Positions 20,247 to 29,875 of a stretch of DNA of 64,000 bases are shown here, piece by piece. Under the pieces are notes generated by a model. That model saw only the letters and a program-made list of their open reading frames with translations. It ran no database searches and was not told where the DNA came from. A program made the position numbers and the translations under genes. Every line of letters begins with the position of its first letter. Position 1 is the stretch's first letter. The stretch spans positions 1 to 64,000 of the forward strand of contig JANYEY010000096.1 in NCBI GenBank assembly GCA_025359685.1, given 5' to 3'. The stretch comes from Sphingomonadaceae bacterium. Its GTDB lineage: Bacteria; Pseudomonadota; Alphaproteobacteria; Sphingomonadales; Sphingomonadaceae.

Positions 20247-22910
20247 ATGAACCAACACGTTTACACCTTCGGCGGCAATTCAAACTCGAACGATCCCCGC
20301 ACTCGCGACAAGACCATCGTCGGCGGCAAGGGCGCGAACCTTGCTGAAATGGCCGGGATCGGGCTGCCGGTGCCGCCCGGTTTCACCATCACCACCGAAG
20401 AATGCGTACGCTATCTCGCGGAAGGTGGGGATTTCTCGGCCAGCCTACAGGCCGAAGTCGCCACCGCGCTCGGCCACATCGAAAGCGCCGTCGGCAAGAA
20501 GTTCGGCGATGCCTCCGATCCGCTGCTGGTCTCGGTCCGCTCGGGCGCGCGGGTTTCGATGCCGGGGATGATGGACACCGTGCTCAATCTCGGCCTCAAC
20601 GATGCCACGGTTGAGGGGCTCGCCACAACCTCCGGCGATGCGCGTTTCGCCTGGGATTCGTACCGCCGCTTCATCCAGATGTATTCTGACGTAGTGCTCG
20701 GCCTCGATCACCACCTGTTCGAAGATGCGCTGGAAATCATCAAGGAAGACAACGGCTTTTATGCCGATGTTGAGATGGGCGCGCAGGAATGGCAGGCGCT
20801 TGTTGCCGAATACAAGCAGATCGTCGCCGCCAAGCTCGGCCGGGATTTCCCGCAGGACGTCCACGAACAGCTGTGGGGCGCAATCCGCGCGGTGTTCGAT
20901 TCGTGGGATTCGGACCGCGCCAAGGTCTATCGCCGCCTGAACGACATCCCGGGCGACTGGGGCACCGCGGTCAACGTCCAGGCGATGGTGTTCGGAAATA
21001 TGGGCGATACCAGCGCCACCGGGGTCGCCTTCACCCGCGATCCGGCGACCGGCGAGAAGGCCTATTACGGCGAATGGCTGGTCAATGCGCAGGGCGAGGA
21101 CGTGGTCGCGGGGATCCGCACGCCGCAGTACCTGACCGAAGCATCACGGACCCGCGCCGGGGCCAAGCCGCTGAGCATGGAAGCAGCAATGCCAGAGGCT
21201 TACGGGCAACTGGCAGAAGTTTTCGAGCTGCTTGAGGCGCATTACCGCGACATGCAGGACATCGAATTCACCGTCGAGCGCGGGCACTTGTGGATGCTGC
21301 AAACCCGCAGCGGCAAGCGCACCGCCAAGGCCGCGCTCAAGATGGCGGTCGACATGGTCGGCGAAGGCCTGATCGACGAAAAGACCGCGATCCTGCGCAT
21401 CGATCCGATGGCGCTCGACCAGTTGCTCCACCCCACGCTCGATCCGGCAGCAGTGCGCGATGTACTCACCCGCGGGCTCCCCGCGAGCCCCGGCGCGGCT
21501 TCAGGCGCAATCGTTCTTGATGCCGAAACCGCCGAAAAGCGCGCCGAACTCGGCGAGGCGGTGGTGCTGGTCCGGGTCGAGACCAGCCCCGAGGATATCC
21601 ACGGCATGCATGCCGCACGCGGGATTTTGACCGCGCGCGGCGGCATGACGTCACACGCGGCGGTGGTCGCGCGCGGGATGGGGCGGCCCTGCGTGTCCGG
21701 CGCGGGCCAGGTCTCGATCGATATGGCCAGCCGCACGCTGCGGATCGGCACGCGCGAGCTCAAGGAAGGTGACATCATCACGCTTGACGGGGCCACCGGT
21801 GAAGTCATGGCCGGGCACGTCGTGACGATCGAACCCGAGCTGGTCGGCGATTTCGGCACGCTGATGGTTTGGGCGGATTCGCACCGCCGGATGAAGGTGC
21901 GCACCAACGCCGAAACTCCGGCCGATTGCCGCATCGCGCGCCAGTTCGGCGCGGAAGGTGTTGGCCTGTGCCGCACCGAGCATATGTTCTTCGATGCCAC
22001 CCGCATTGCCGCAGTCCGCCAGATGATCCTGGCCGAGGACGAAGCGGGACGCCGCACCGCGCTGGCCAAGTTGCTCCCCGAACAGCGCGCCGATTTTCAC
22101 GGAATCTTCGATGCCATGGCGGGTCTGCCGGTGACAATCCGCCTGCTCGATCCGCCGCTGCACGAATTCCTGCCGCACGAGGACGCGGAATTCGCCGAGC
22201 TTTCCGAGACAATCGGGATCGGCGTCGAAACGCTCAAGCGCCGCGCGAGCGAGCTCCATGAATTCAACCCGATGCTGGGCCACCGTGGCTGCCGCTTGGG
22301 AATCACCTTCCCCGAAATCTACGAGATGCAGGCCCGCGCGATCTTCGAGGCGGCGTGCGACGTTGCTGCCGCGGGCGGGGAAGCGCCGGTGCCCGAAGTG
22401 ATGATCCCGTTGGTCGCCACCCGCAAGGAATTGGCGATCCTCAGGGCCTTGGTCGACCGGGTTGCCACCGAGGTTTTCGTCGAAAAGGGCCGCACACTGA
22501 CCTATCACGTCGGCACGATGATCGAACTGCCGCGTGCGGCGCTGCTGGCGGGCGAGATTGCCGAAGTGGGCGAGTTCTTCTCGTTCGGAACCAATGATTT
22601 GACGCAGACAACTCTTGGTCTTTCGCGGGACGATGCTGGCAAGTTCCTCGGCGCTTATGTCGAACAGGGCATCTTCCCGCGCGATCCGTTCGTCAGCCTC
22701 GATATCGAAGGCGTCGGGCAGCTGGTGACGCTGGCCGTAGAGCGGGGCAGGGCGACCCGGCCCGATATCAAGCTGGGCATCTGCGGCGAACACGGCGGCG
22801 ATCCGGCGAGCATTGCCTTTTGCGAGAAGCAGGGGCTCGATTACGTCAGCGCCTCGCCTTACCGCGTGCCGATCGCGCGACTGGCGGCAGCGCAGGCGGC
22901 GTTGGCCTAA
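20247..22910 (+). CDS. ppdK: Pyruvate, phosphate dikinase
   Basis: MNQHVYTFGG...VGGKGANLAEM; GGMTSHAAVVARGMGRPCVSG; C-terminal PEP-binding domain. Confidence 0.97.
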   Translation: MNQHVYTFGGNSNSNDPRTRDKTIVGGKGANLAEMAGIGLPVPPGFTITTEECVRYLAEGGDFSASLQAEVATALGHIESAVGKKFGDASDPLLVSVRSGARVSMPGMMDTVLNLGLNDATVEGLATTSGDARFAWDSYRRFIQMYSDVVLGLDHHLFEDALEIIKEDNGFYADVEMGAQEWQALVAEYKQIVAAKLGRDFPQDVHEQLWGAIRAVFDSWDSDRAKVYRRLNDIPGDWGTAVNVQAMVFGNMGDTSATGVAFTRDPATGEKAYYGEWLVNAQGEDVVAGIRTPQYLTEASRTRAGAKPLSMEAAMPEAYGQLAEVFELLEAHYRDMQDIEFTVERGHLWMLQTRSGKRTAKAALKMAVDMVGEGLIDEKTAILRIDPMALDQLLHPTLDPAAVRDVLTRGLPASPGAASGAIVLDAETAEKRAELGEAVVLVRVETSPEDIHGMHAARGILTARGGMTSHAAVVARGMGRPCVSGAGQVSIDMASRTLRIGTRELKEGDIITLDGATGEVMAGHVVTIEPELVGDFGTLMVWADSHRRMKVRTNAETPADCRIARQFGAEGVGLCRTEHMFFDATRIAAVRQMILAEDEAGRRTALAKLLPEQRADFHGIFDAMAGLPVTIRLLDPPLHEFLPHEDAEFAELSETIGIGVETLKRRASELHEFNPMLGHRGCRLGITFPEIYEMQARAIFEAACDVAAAGGEAPVPEVMIPLVATRKELAILRALVDRVATEVFVEKGRTLTYHVGTMIELPRAALLAGEIAEVGEFFSFGTNDLTQTTLGLSRDDAGKFLGAYVEQGIFPRDPFVSLDIEGVGQLVTLAVERGRATRPDIKLGICGEHGGDPASIAFCEKQGLDYVSASPYRVPIARLAAAQAALA

Positions 22911-23644
22911 CGGCGACCGGTCAGGGTCAAGATCTCGAATGTTTCGGTAGTTCCGCTGCCAAACTGTTCTTTAGCAACAGAAAGTTGTTGACGACTAAGC
23001 GCCGGGCCGGGCCGCGCGAGGGTATTGCTGAGGCCTTGTGCGCGCAAATCGGCAACCAGGTTATCGAGGCTTGAGAACCGGACCTGCAGCGAGCGGACAT
23101 CGGCCACCGGATCACGCCACCCGGCACGCTGGAGCAGTTGACCAGCGGCGCGAACGTCGACCATCGGGTGCATCCGCGGGGCAGGACGGTCGCCATCAGC
23201 AGCAAGCATCGCAGCGCGCAGGGTCTCAAGGCTCCCGGCGGCGACGAAGCTCGCCAGCAGCAGCCCGCCGGGCGCGGCCGCCTGGCGCAAGTGGATCAGT
23301 GCCCCGGGAAGGTCGTTGGCTGTGTGGAGTGTCCCGAGGCTGATGACAGTGTCAAAGTCGGCGACCGGGTAAGGCAGCTCCTGGTCGAACACGGCGGCGG
23401 GGTCGAGCCCGGTGACTTCGCACTCGGGCGAGGCGAGGCCGACTCCGATCTCGCCCAGATCGCCGATTGCGAGCACCCGGCGCGGCTCGTGGCGCAGGAA
23501 CGCGAGCCGCTCAGTCACGTCCTCGACCATATCGTGAAGGAGGTAACGGGGGGCATCGGGCCGGCCCTGCGCGCGCAGCATCCGCCGCCGCACGGCGAGC
23601 CGCCGGGCAGGCGAAAAGATCAGCGGCGGGGCGGTCTGGGCCAT
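22907..23644 (-). CDS. SAM-dependent methyltransferase (class I, BioC/UbiE-like)
   Basis: RRVLAIGDLGEIG ... FDTVISLGTLHTANDLPGALIHLRQAAAPGGLLLASF. Confidence 0.8.
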   Translation of the reverse strand: MAQTAPPLIFSPARRLAVRRRMLRAQGRPDAPRYLLHDMVEDVTERLAFLRHEPRRVLAIGDLGEIGVGLASPECEVTGLDPAAVFDQELPYPVADFDTVISLGTLHTANDLPGALIHLRQAAAPGGLLLASFVAAGSLETLRAAMLAADGDRPAPRMHPMVDVRAAGQLLQRAGWRDPVADVRSLQVRFSSLDNLVADLRAQGLSNTLARPGPALSRQQLSVAKEQFGSGTTETFEILTLTGRR

Positions 23645-23698
23645 CCTCAGCGCCCTGCCTTGCCACGCTGCGCCGCGCAAGCGATACGGAGCGGATAG

Positions 23699-24442
23699 AT
23701 GGAGGTTCACCCGCTTCTCGCCCCGGTCGTAGACCTGGTCTTCCCGCCGCGGTGCCCGCTGTGCGGTGCCGGCCTTGCGGCGCAGACCGGGCTGTGCGCT
23801 GAATGCTGGAGCGGGCTGGCGGTACCGGGCGATCCGTCCTGCGCCACCTGCCGCCGCCCGCTTGAGGATGGGGCGGGTGCGGGTATGCTGTGCGCGCCGT
23901 GCCTTGCCCAACCGCCGCGGCATGACGGAATTGCTGCGGGCACGCTGTACAACGAGACCTCGCGCCGACTGATTCTTGCGCTCAAACACGGCCATCGCCT
24001 GGCCTTGGCGCCGCTTCTGGCACGGCTGATCGCGGCGCAGCTCCCCGCGGAGATCGGGCCTGACTGGCTGCTGGTGCCGGTGCCGCTGCACCGCTGGCGA
24101 TTGTGGAGCCGCGGTTTCAACCAGTCGGCCCTGCTGGCGGGCGAACTGGCGCAGCGCACTGGAGCCAGGCTGTTGGTCGATGGCCTGATTCGCACCAAGC
24201 GCACGTCGACACTGGGTGGGCTTGGCCGCAAGGCCCGCGCGCGAACCCTGAGCGGGGCGATCGCCTTCAACCCCGCGCGCCTGGCACAATTGGCCGGAGC
24301 GAAAGTCGTGCTGGTCGATGATGTGCTGACCAGCGGGGCAACCAGCGATGCCTGCGTGCGGGCGCTGAGACGGGGCGGGGCGGAGAAAGTCGTCATCGCC
24401 TGCTTCGCCCGGGTGCTCGACGAAGCGCTGCATTTGGCATGA
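23699..24442 (+). CDS. comF: ComF family protein (double zinc ribbon / phosphoribosyltransferase)
   Basis: CPLCGAG...CATCRRPL; VVLVDDVLTSGATSDACVRAL. Confidence 0.93.
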   Translation: MEVHPLLAPVVDLVFPPRCPLCGAGLAAQTGLCAECWSGLAVPGDPSCATCRRPLEDGAGAGMLCAPCLAQPPRHDGIAAGTLYNETSRRLILALKHGHRLALAPLLARLIAAQLPAEIGPDWLLVPVPLHRWRLWSRGFNQSALLAGELAQRTGARLLVDGLIRTKRTSTLGGLGRKARARTLSGAIAFNPARLAQLAGAKVVLVDDVLTSGATSDACVRALRRGGAEKVVIACFARVLDEALHLA

Positions 24443-24451
24443 CGTCATGAG

Positions 24452-24487
24452 CCCAAACGAAAACGCCCGGAACCGAAGCTCCGGGCG
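24452..24487 (-). terminator. Intrinsic terminator for a minus-strand transcript
   Basis: CGCCCGGA/TCCGGGCG 8-bp stem (24464-24471/24480-24487), minus-strand tail CGTTTTCGTTTG; no minus-strand CDS lies immediately upstream. Confidence 0.7.
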
Positions 24488-24625
24488 CCCTCGTGACGAA
24501 ACTCTAAGGGCGCCACTTGCGTGGTTTGGCAGCTCCCTCTTTGGGCTGCCGCGCCCGATCCCTCATGCGGTTGGTTTCCCTGAACCGGGGCCATCGGCCT
24601 TACCGCAAGCAGGTAAATCACCGAA
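24464..24625 (-). ncRNA. Candidate structured small RNA, possibly 6S-like (5' end undetermined)
   Basis: Long-range pairs 24513-24521/24604-24612 and GTGA/TCAC (24493-24496/24618-24621) enclosing hairpins 24528-24533/24545-24550 and 24573-24576/24583-24586; terminator at 3' end. Confidence 0.45.
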
Positions 24626-24707
24626 TTTGTTCTCGATTGAAAGGAGCAAGCGTGTCACAGCCCATTTTTGACTCCGACATGTGGTTATATTGCAACAAGG
24701 GATCGGC

Positions 24708-25085
24708 ATGAGCGAGGATCACGACAGCGATCGCGAGCAGGGCCTGCTCCTGTCCCCAAAGTTCGATGCGAATGGCCTGTTGAGCGCGGTGGTGGTCGAT
24801 GCAAATAGCCGCGAAGTTTTGATGCTGGCCTTCATGGACCGTGAAGCGCTGGACAAGACCCAGGCATCCGGGCTGGCGCACTTCCATTCGCGCTCGCGCG
24901 GCCGCTTATGGCTTAAGGGCGAGAGTTCGGGCAACGTGATGCGAGTGCAGGACATCAGGATCGATTGTGATCAGGATGCGGTGGTCCTTCTGGTCGAACC
25001 GGCGGGGCCCGCCTGTCACACCGGAGCGCGAAGCTGCTTTTATCGCAGGGTCTTGGGCGACACACTCGAGCACCTCGCTGATTGA
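24708..25085 (+). CDS. hisI: Phosphoribosyl-AMP cyclohydrolase
   Basis: AFMDREALDKTQASGLAHFHSRSRGRLWLKGESSGN...CDQDAVVLLV. Confidence 0.95.
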   Translation: MSEDHDSDREQGLLLSPKFDANGLLSAVVVDANSREVLMLAFMDREALDKTQASGLAHFHSRSRGRLWLKGESSGNVMRVQDIRIDCDQDAVVLLVEPAGPACHTGARSCFYRRVLGDTLEHLAD

Positions 25086-25110
25086 CGCTTACGTAAAGGT
25101 AAGCTATTTT
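25082..25110 (+). promoter_or_regulatory. Candidate promoter TTGACG-17-TATTTT with dyad GCTTAC-N6-GTAAGC (MerR/LiuR-like operator)
   Basis: Perfect 6-bp arms 25087-25092/25099-25104 filling the spacer directly upstream of a MerR family gene. Confidence 0.65.
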
Positions 25111-25117
25111 GCGCCGC

Positions 25118-25567
25118 ATGGACAATCATGGCGCTTCACCCACCAGCCACGATGGCGCGCACCTCGATACGCCGGACGCGTTGCAGCGTGAGCAGTTCGC
25201 GATCTCCGATCTGACCGCCGAGTTCGATGTTACCGCCCGTGCGCTTCGGTTCTATGAAGACGAGGGGTTGATCGCCCCGGCGCGCGTTGGCCTGACGCGC
25301 GTCTATTCAAAGCGAGATCGGGCGCGGCTCGCATGGATCCTGCGCGCCAAGAACGTTGGCTTCAGCCTGACCGAGATCAAGGAGATGATCGATCTCTACG
25401 ATTTGGGCGATGGCCGGGTCGAACAGCGCCGGGTCACAGTCGAGCGCTGCCGCGACAAGGCCGAGCGTCTGCGTCAGCAGCGCGACGATCTTGATGCCGC
25501 GATTACCGAGCTATCGCAGTTCATAGCGCTCGTCGAAAATATCGATCCGGCCGCTGCCAAGGCCTGA
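25118..25567 (+). CDS. MerR family transcriptional regulator (LiuR-like, fatty/branched-chain acid catabolism type)
   Basis: FDVTARALRFYEDEGLIAPARVGLTRVYSKRDRARLAWILRAKNVGFSL; next to acyl-CoA dehydrogenase. Confidence 0.85.
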   Translation: MDNHGASPTSHDGAHLDTPDALQREQFAISDLTAEFDVTARALRFYEDEGLIAPARVGLTRVYSKRDRARLAWILRAKNVGFSLTEIKEMIDLYDLGDGRVEQRRVTVERCRDKAERLRQQRDDLDAAITELSQFIALVENIDPAAAKA

Positions 25568-25589
25568 ACCCAGAAAGCAGGACACCAGC

Positions 25590-27392
25590 ATGCCAGTCTA
25601 TCAAGCGCCGACGCGCGACACGCGGTTTGTGATCAACGAAGTGCTTAAGCTGGAAAGCTATGGCAACTTGCCGGGCTTCGAACAGGCGACGCCCGATGTG
25701 GTCGATACAGTGGTCGAGGAGTTCGGCAAATTCGTGTCCGAAGTGCTCGCCCCGCTCAACGCTGTGGGTGACCGTGAGGGCTGCACGCGCAATGTCGATG
25801 GTTCGGTCACCACGCCTACGGGGTTCAAGGCCGCGTTTGATGCATTTCGCGAAGCTGGCTGGGGCACGCTTTCCGCACCTGAGGAATTCGGTGGCCAGGG
25901 TCTGCCGCACGTGCTTGGGTTCGTGACCCAGGAATTCATCGCTACCGCCAATCAGGGCTTCGGGATGTATCCGGGCCTCACCGACGGAGCGATCTCGGCG
26001 ATCATCGCCAAGGGCTCACCCGAGCAGCAGGCGAAGTATCTGCCCAAGATGATCAGCCACGAATGGCTTGGCACGATGAACCTGACCGAGCCGCAGTGCG
26101 GCACCGACCTTGGTCTGATCCGCACCCGCGCGCAGCCCAACCCGGATGGCTCCTACGCGATCACCGGGACCAAAATCTTCATCTCGGCGGGCGAACATGA
26201 CCTGACCGACAACATCATTCACCTCGTCCTCGCCAAGACGCCGGGTGCGCCCGAAAGCAGCAAGGGCATATCGCTGTTCATTGTCCCCAAGGTGATGGTG
26301 GGCGACGATGGCTCGCTGGGCGCGCGTAATGCGGTGTCGTGCGGCAGCCTTGAACACAAGATGGGGATCCACGGCAACGCGACCTGCGTGATGAACTACG
26401 ATGGCGCGACCGGCTTCATGGTGGGCGAGGAGAACAAGGGCCTCGCCGCCATGTTCGTGATGATGAATGCGGCGCGGCTTGGCGTCGGCGTGCAAGGCTT
26501 GGGGCAGGCCGAAGTCGCGTATCAAAATGCTGTCAAATACGCGCACGAACGCCGTCAGGGCCGCGCGCTGACCGGGCCAGACGAACCGCAGGAAAAGGCG
26601 GACACACTGTTCGTCCACCCCGACGTGCGCCGTATGTTGATGGACGCTAAGGCCTTCACCGAAGGTATGCGCGCGCTGTGCCTGTGGGGTGCGCTGCAGG
26701 TTGACCTGACGCACAAGGCGGCGACCGAAGAAGACCGCGCCCGCGCCGATCTGCTGATCAGTCTGCTCACTCCGGTGATCAAGGGCTACGGCACCGACAA
26801 GGGTTTCGATACCTGTGTCCAGATGCAGCAAGTGTTTGGCGGCCACGGCTACATCGAAGAGTGGGGCATGAGCCAGTTCGTCCGCGATGCCCGTATCACC
26901 CAGATTTACGAAGGCGCGAACGGGGTCCAGGCGATGGACCTGGTCGGGCGCAAGCTCGGCCAGGGCGGCGGGGCCGCGGTGCAGGCGTTCTTCGCGCTGG
27001 TCGACGGCGAATGCGCGGCGGCCAAGACCAAGCCCGAGCTCGCCGATCTTGCGGAACGGACCGAGAAGGCTAACGGCGAGCTTAAGGCTGCGACCATGTG
27101 GCTGATGCAGAACGGCATGACCAATCCGAACAACGCCGGAGCTGGCGCACATCATTACATGCACATTATGGGGATCGTCGCGCTGGGCCTGATGTGGCTG
27201 CGCATGGGCGAAGTGGCGGTCGAGAAACTGGCCGCCGGGTCCGGCGACAACGCCTTCTACGAAGCGAAGCTGGTCACCGCGCGCTACTTCGGCGAACGCT
27301 TCACCCCCGATGCCGGTGCATTGCGCCGCAAGATCGAAACGGGCAGCACCACCATGATGGAACTGCCGATCGAAGCCTTCGCGACTGCTTGA
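25590..27392 (+). CDS. Acyl-CoA dehydrogenase with C-terminal extension
   Basis: AGWGTLSAPEEFGGQGLP; MNLTEPQCGTDLGLIRTRAQP; QMQQVFGGHGYIEEWGMSQFVRDARITQIYEGANGVQAMDL. Confidence 0.95.
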   Translation: MPVYQAPTRDTRFVINEVLKLESYGNLPGFEQATPDVVDTVVEEFGKFVSEVLAPLNAVGDREGCTRNVDGSVTTPTGFKAAFDAFREAGWGTLSAPEEFGGQGLPHVLGFVTQEFIATANQGFGMYPGLTDGAISAIIAKGSPEQQAKYLPKMISHEWLGTMNLTEPQCGTDLGLIRTRAQPNPDGSYAITGTKIFISAGEHDLTDNIIHLVLAKTPGAPESSKGISLFIVPKVMVGDDGSLGARNAVSCGSLEHKMGIHGNATCVMNYDGATGFMVGEENKGLAAMFVMMNAARLGVGVQGLGQAEVAYQNAVKYAHERRQGRALTGPDEPQEKADTLFVHPDVRRMLMDAKAFTEGMRALCLWGALQVDLTHKAATEEDRARADLLISLLTPVIKGYGTDKGFDTCVQMQQVFGGHGYIEEWGMSQFVRDARITQIYEGANGVQAMDLVGRKLGQGGGAAVQAFFALVDGECAAAKTKPELADLAERTEKANGELKAATMWLMQNGMTNPNNAGAGAHHYMHIMGIVALGLMWLRMGEVAVEKLAAGSGDNAFYEAKLVTARYFGERFTPDAGALRRKIETGSTTMMELPIEAFATA

Positions 27393-27423
27393 CCTCATCC
27401 GGGTGCTTACCTAAGCGCCGGTA

Positions 27424-28263
27424 ATGTCCAGCAACTCTGCCTCGAAGAGCTTTCGCGAACGCCATCATGGCCTGATCTGGTCGCTGTTGTGGCCGGTTCG
27501 GGCCTGGTTCCCAGGTTTTCCGGTCCATCGCGGCAAGGGCGTGCTGTTCAGGCGGGTCATTTTGCCGGCCTTGCCGCCCGAACCGGCGAGCTTTGCCTAC
27601 CGCCTGCCGCATGGCGAGACGGTCGATCTGCGTTACCGCGAAGATCTTGGCACGCTGGTGCTGTTCCATGGCGGCTATGAGGATCGCGAGATCGCCGAGC
27701 TGTGCAAATATGTCCTCGACGGCGGGATTGTGTTCGATGTGGGTGCGAACATCGGCCTGTCAGCGCTGGAGTTCGCTCGCAATGCTGGCCCATCGGGCAA
27801 GGTATTCGCGTTCGAACCGCACCCTGATACAGCGGCGCGGCTGCGCGCCAATCTTGACCGCAATAGCGTGACCAATGTCGAGATAGTGCAGTCGGCCGTC
27901 GGTGCAGAGCTGGGCACGATCACCTTTAACGAGAGTGCTGATGCAACACTGAGCTCGGCCACGCTGGTTCCGCGCAACTTGGTCCGCTCGTTCGATGTCC
28001 CGCTGACGACTGTCGACAATGCCTGGACAGATGCCGGTAAGCCGGCGGTGTCAGCCCTTAAGATCGATGTCGAAGGCGGCGAACTAGCGGTGTTGCAGGG
28101 CGCGACCGAATTGCTGGCCCGCGATCACCCGGCGATCCTGCTGGAGGCATGGGGCGCAAACCAGCTTGACCCGATTCACGCGCTTCTGACTGCGGCGGGA
28201 TACGAACGGCGGCAACCTGCCGGGTTTGAACCGCGCAACTATCTCTACCTGGCCAATAGCTAG
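27424..28263 (+). CDS. FkbM family methyltransferase
   Basis: VFDVGANIGLSALEFARNAGPSGKVFAFEPHPDTAARLRAN...LKIDVEGGELAVLQG. Confidence 0.92.
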   Translation: MSSNSASKSFRERHHGLIWSLLWPVRAWFPGFPVHRGKGVLFRRVILPALPPEPASFAYRLPHGETVDLRYREDLGTLVLFHGGYEDREIAELCKYVLDGGIVFDVGANIGLSALEFARNAGPSGKVFAFEPHPDTAARLRANLDRNSVTNVEIVQSAVGAELGTITFNESADATLSSATLVPRNLVRSFDVPLTTVDNAWTDAGKPAVSALKIDVEGGELAVLQGATELLARDHPAILLEAWGANQLDPIHALLTAAGYERRQPAGFEPRNYLYLANS

Positions 28264-28961
28264 CCGAACACTTCGCCCATCAGGCTGAGCATTGCAGCCC
28301 AGCTCTGACGATCGGCGCTGGCATCGTAACTGATCGAACCGTTGGCGGGCGAGGGATGCGGGTTAGCGAAGCCGTGCCCGACGCCTGAATAGCTGTGGAA
28401 GTGCCAGTTGGCCCCGGCCGCATCCATTTCCTCCCAAAATTCGATGACTTGCGTCCGCGGGACAAGCGCATCGGCATCGCCGTGGCAGACCAGGATGCGC
28501 GGCCCGACCGGGCCGCCGGCGGGTGCCTTGCGATCCGTCTCGAGTATGCCGTGAAAGCTGGCAACCAAGGCCAGATCGGCGTTCTCGCGGGCAAGTTCGA
28601 GAACCGCCTGGCCGCCCATGCAGAAGCCGATTGCCGCCCGGCGCAGGTCCGGCGCAACGGCCTCAAGCGCAGCAAGACCAGTCCGAAGCCGCGCTCGATA
28701 GAGATCGACATCGCGGCGCAGCGCTACCGCCAGCCCCATGGATGCCGGGAAATCCGGAACCGGAGCCCCGTAAAAATCGGCGATGAGCGCGAGATAGCCT
28801 TGTTCAGCCAGACCCAGCGCCTTGGCCTCGATGAACGGCGTCACGTTCATGATCGTCGGGAACACCAGAACCGCGGCACGCGGCGGCCCCGCTGGCCGCG
28901 CCAGCAGGCCGGCCAGCTTGATCGCGCCGTCGGTGTATTCGATCCGCTCGAGCGTGCTCAT
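28260..28961 (-). CDS. Dienelactone hydrolase family protein
   Basis: [17 protein letters not shown] nucleophile elbow; [21 protein letters not shown]. Confidence 0.92.
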   Translation of the reverse strand: MSTLERIEYTDGAIKLAGLLARPAGPPRAAVLVFPTIMNVTPFIEAKALGLAEQGYLALIADFYGAPVPDFPASMGLAVALRRDVDLYRARLRTGLAALEAVAPDLRRAAIGFCMGGQAVLELARENADLALVASFHGILETDRKAPAGGPVGPRILVCHGDADALVPRTQVIEFWEEMDAAGANWHFHSYSGVGHGFANPHPSPANGSISYDASADRQSWAAMLSLMGEVFG

Positions 28962-29875
28962 TCGGGCAGGAAGTCCGGTACCGAGAGATAGCGCTCACCG
29001 GTATCGTAGTTGAAGCCCAGCACCCGCGAGCCTGCGGGCAAGTCGGGCAGTTTCTGCGCGATCGCGGCGAGCGTCGCGCCAGAGCTGATCCCGACCAGGA
29101 TCCCCTCTTCACGGGCACAGCGCCGCGCCATTTCCTTGGCATCGGCAGGATCGACCTGAATTGCCCCGTCGATCACCTGGGTGTGGAGGTTCGCGGGGAT
29201 AAACCCGGCGCCGATGCCCTGGATCGGGTGCGGGGCAGGCTGGCCGCCCGAGATCACCGGCGAGAGCGTCGGTTCGACCGCCCAGGCCTGCATCCCCGGC
29301 CATTTGGCCTTGAGCACTTCGGCGCAGCCGGTCAGGTGACCGCCGGTGCCAACCCCGGTGATCAGCGCGTCGATCGGTGTATCGGCAAAGTCGGCCAGAA
29401 TTTCCTGCGCGGTGGTGCGGTGGTGGATCGCGATGTTTGCGGGATTTTCGAACTGCTGCGGCATCCACGAGCCAGGGGTGGCGGTAATCAGCTCGTGCGC
29501 GCGCTCGATCGCGCCCTTCATGCCCTTTTCGCGCGGGGTCAGGTCAAAGGTCGCGCCGTAGGCCAGCATCAACCGGCGCCGCTCTATCGACATCGATTCG
29601 GGCATGACCAGCACCAGCTTGTAACCCTTGACCGCCGCCGCCATCGCTAGGCCGATCCCGGTGTTACCGCTGGTCGGCTCAACAATCGTGCCGCCGGGTT
29701 TGAGGCTGCCGTCAGCCTCGGCCGCTTCGATCATGGCGAGGCCGATGCGGTCCTTGATCGATCCGCCGGGGTTCGATCGTTCGGACTTCACCCAGACTTC
29801 GTGATCGGGGAACATCCGGGCCAGCCTGATGTGCGGGGTGTTGCCGATGGTGGCGAGAACGCTGTCAGCCTTCAT
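28958..29875 (-). CDS. cysK: Cysteine synthase A
   Basis: [22 protein letters not shown]...[14 protein letters not shown]...[16 protein letters not shown]. Confidence 0.96.
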   Translation of the reverse strand: MKADSVLATIGNTPHIRLARMFPDHEVWVKSERSNPGGSIKDRIGLAMIEAAEADGSLKPGGTIVEPTSGNTGIGLAMAAAVKGYKLVLVMPESMSIERRRLMLAYGATFDLTPREKGMKGAIERAHELITATPGSWMPQQFENPANIAIHHRTTAQEILADFADTPIDALITGVGTGGHLTGCAEVLKAKWPGMQAWAVEPTLSPVISGGQPAPHPIQGIGAGFIPANLHTQVIDGAIQVDPADAKEMARRCAREEGILVGISSGATLAAIAQKLPDLPAGSRVLGFNYDTGERYLSVPDFLPE

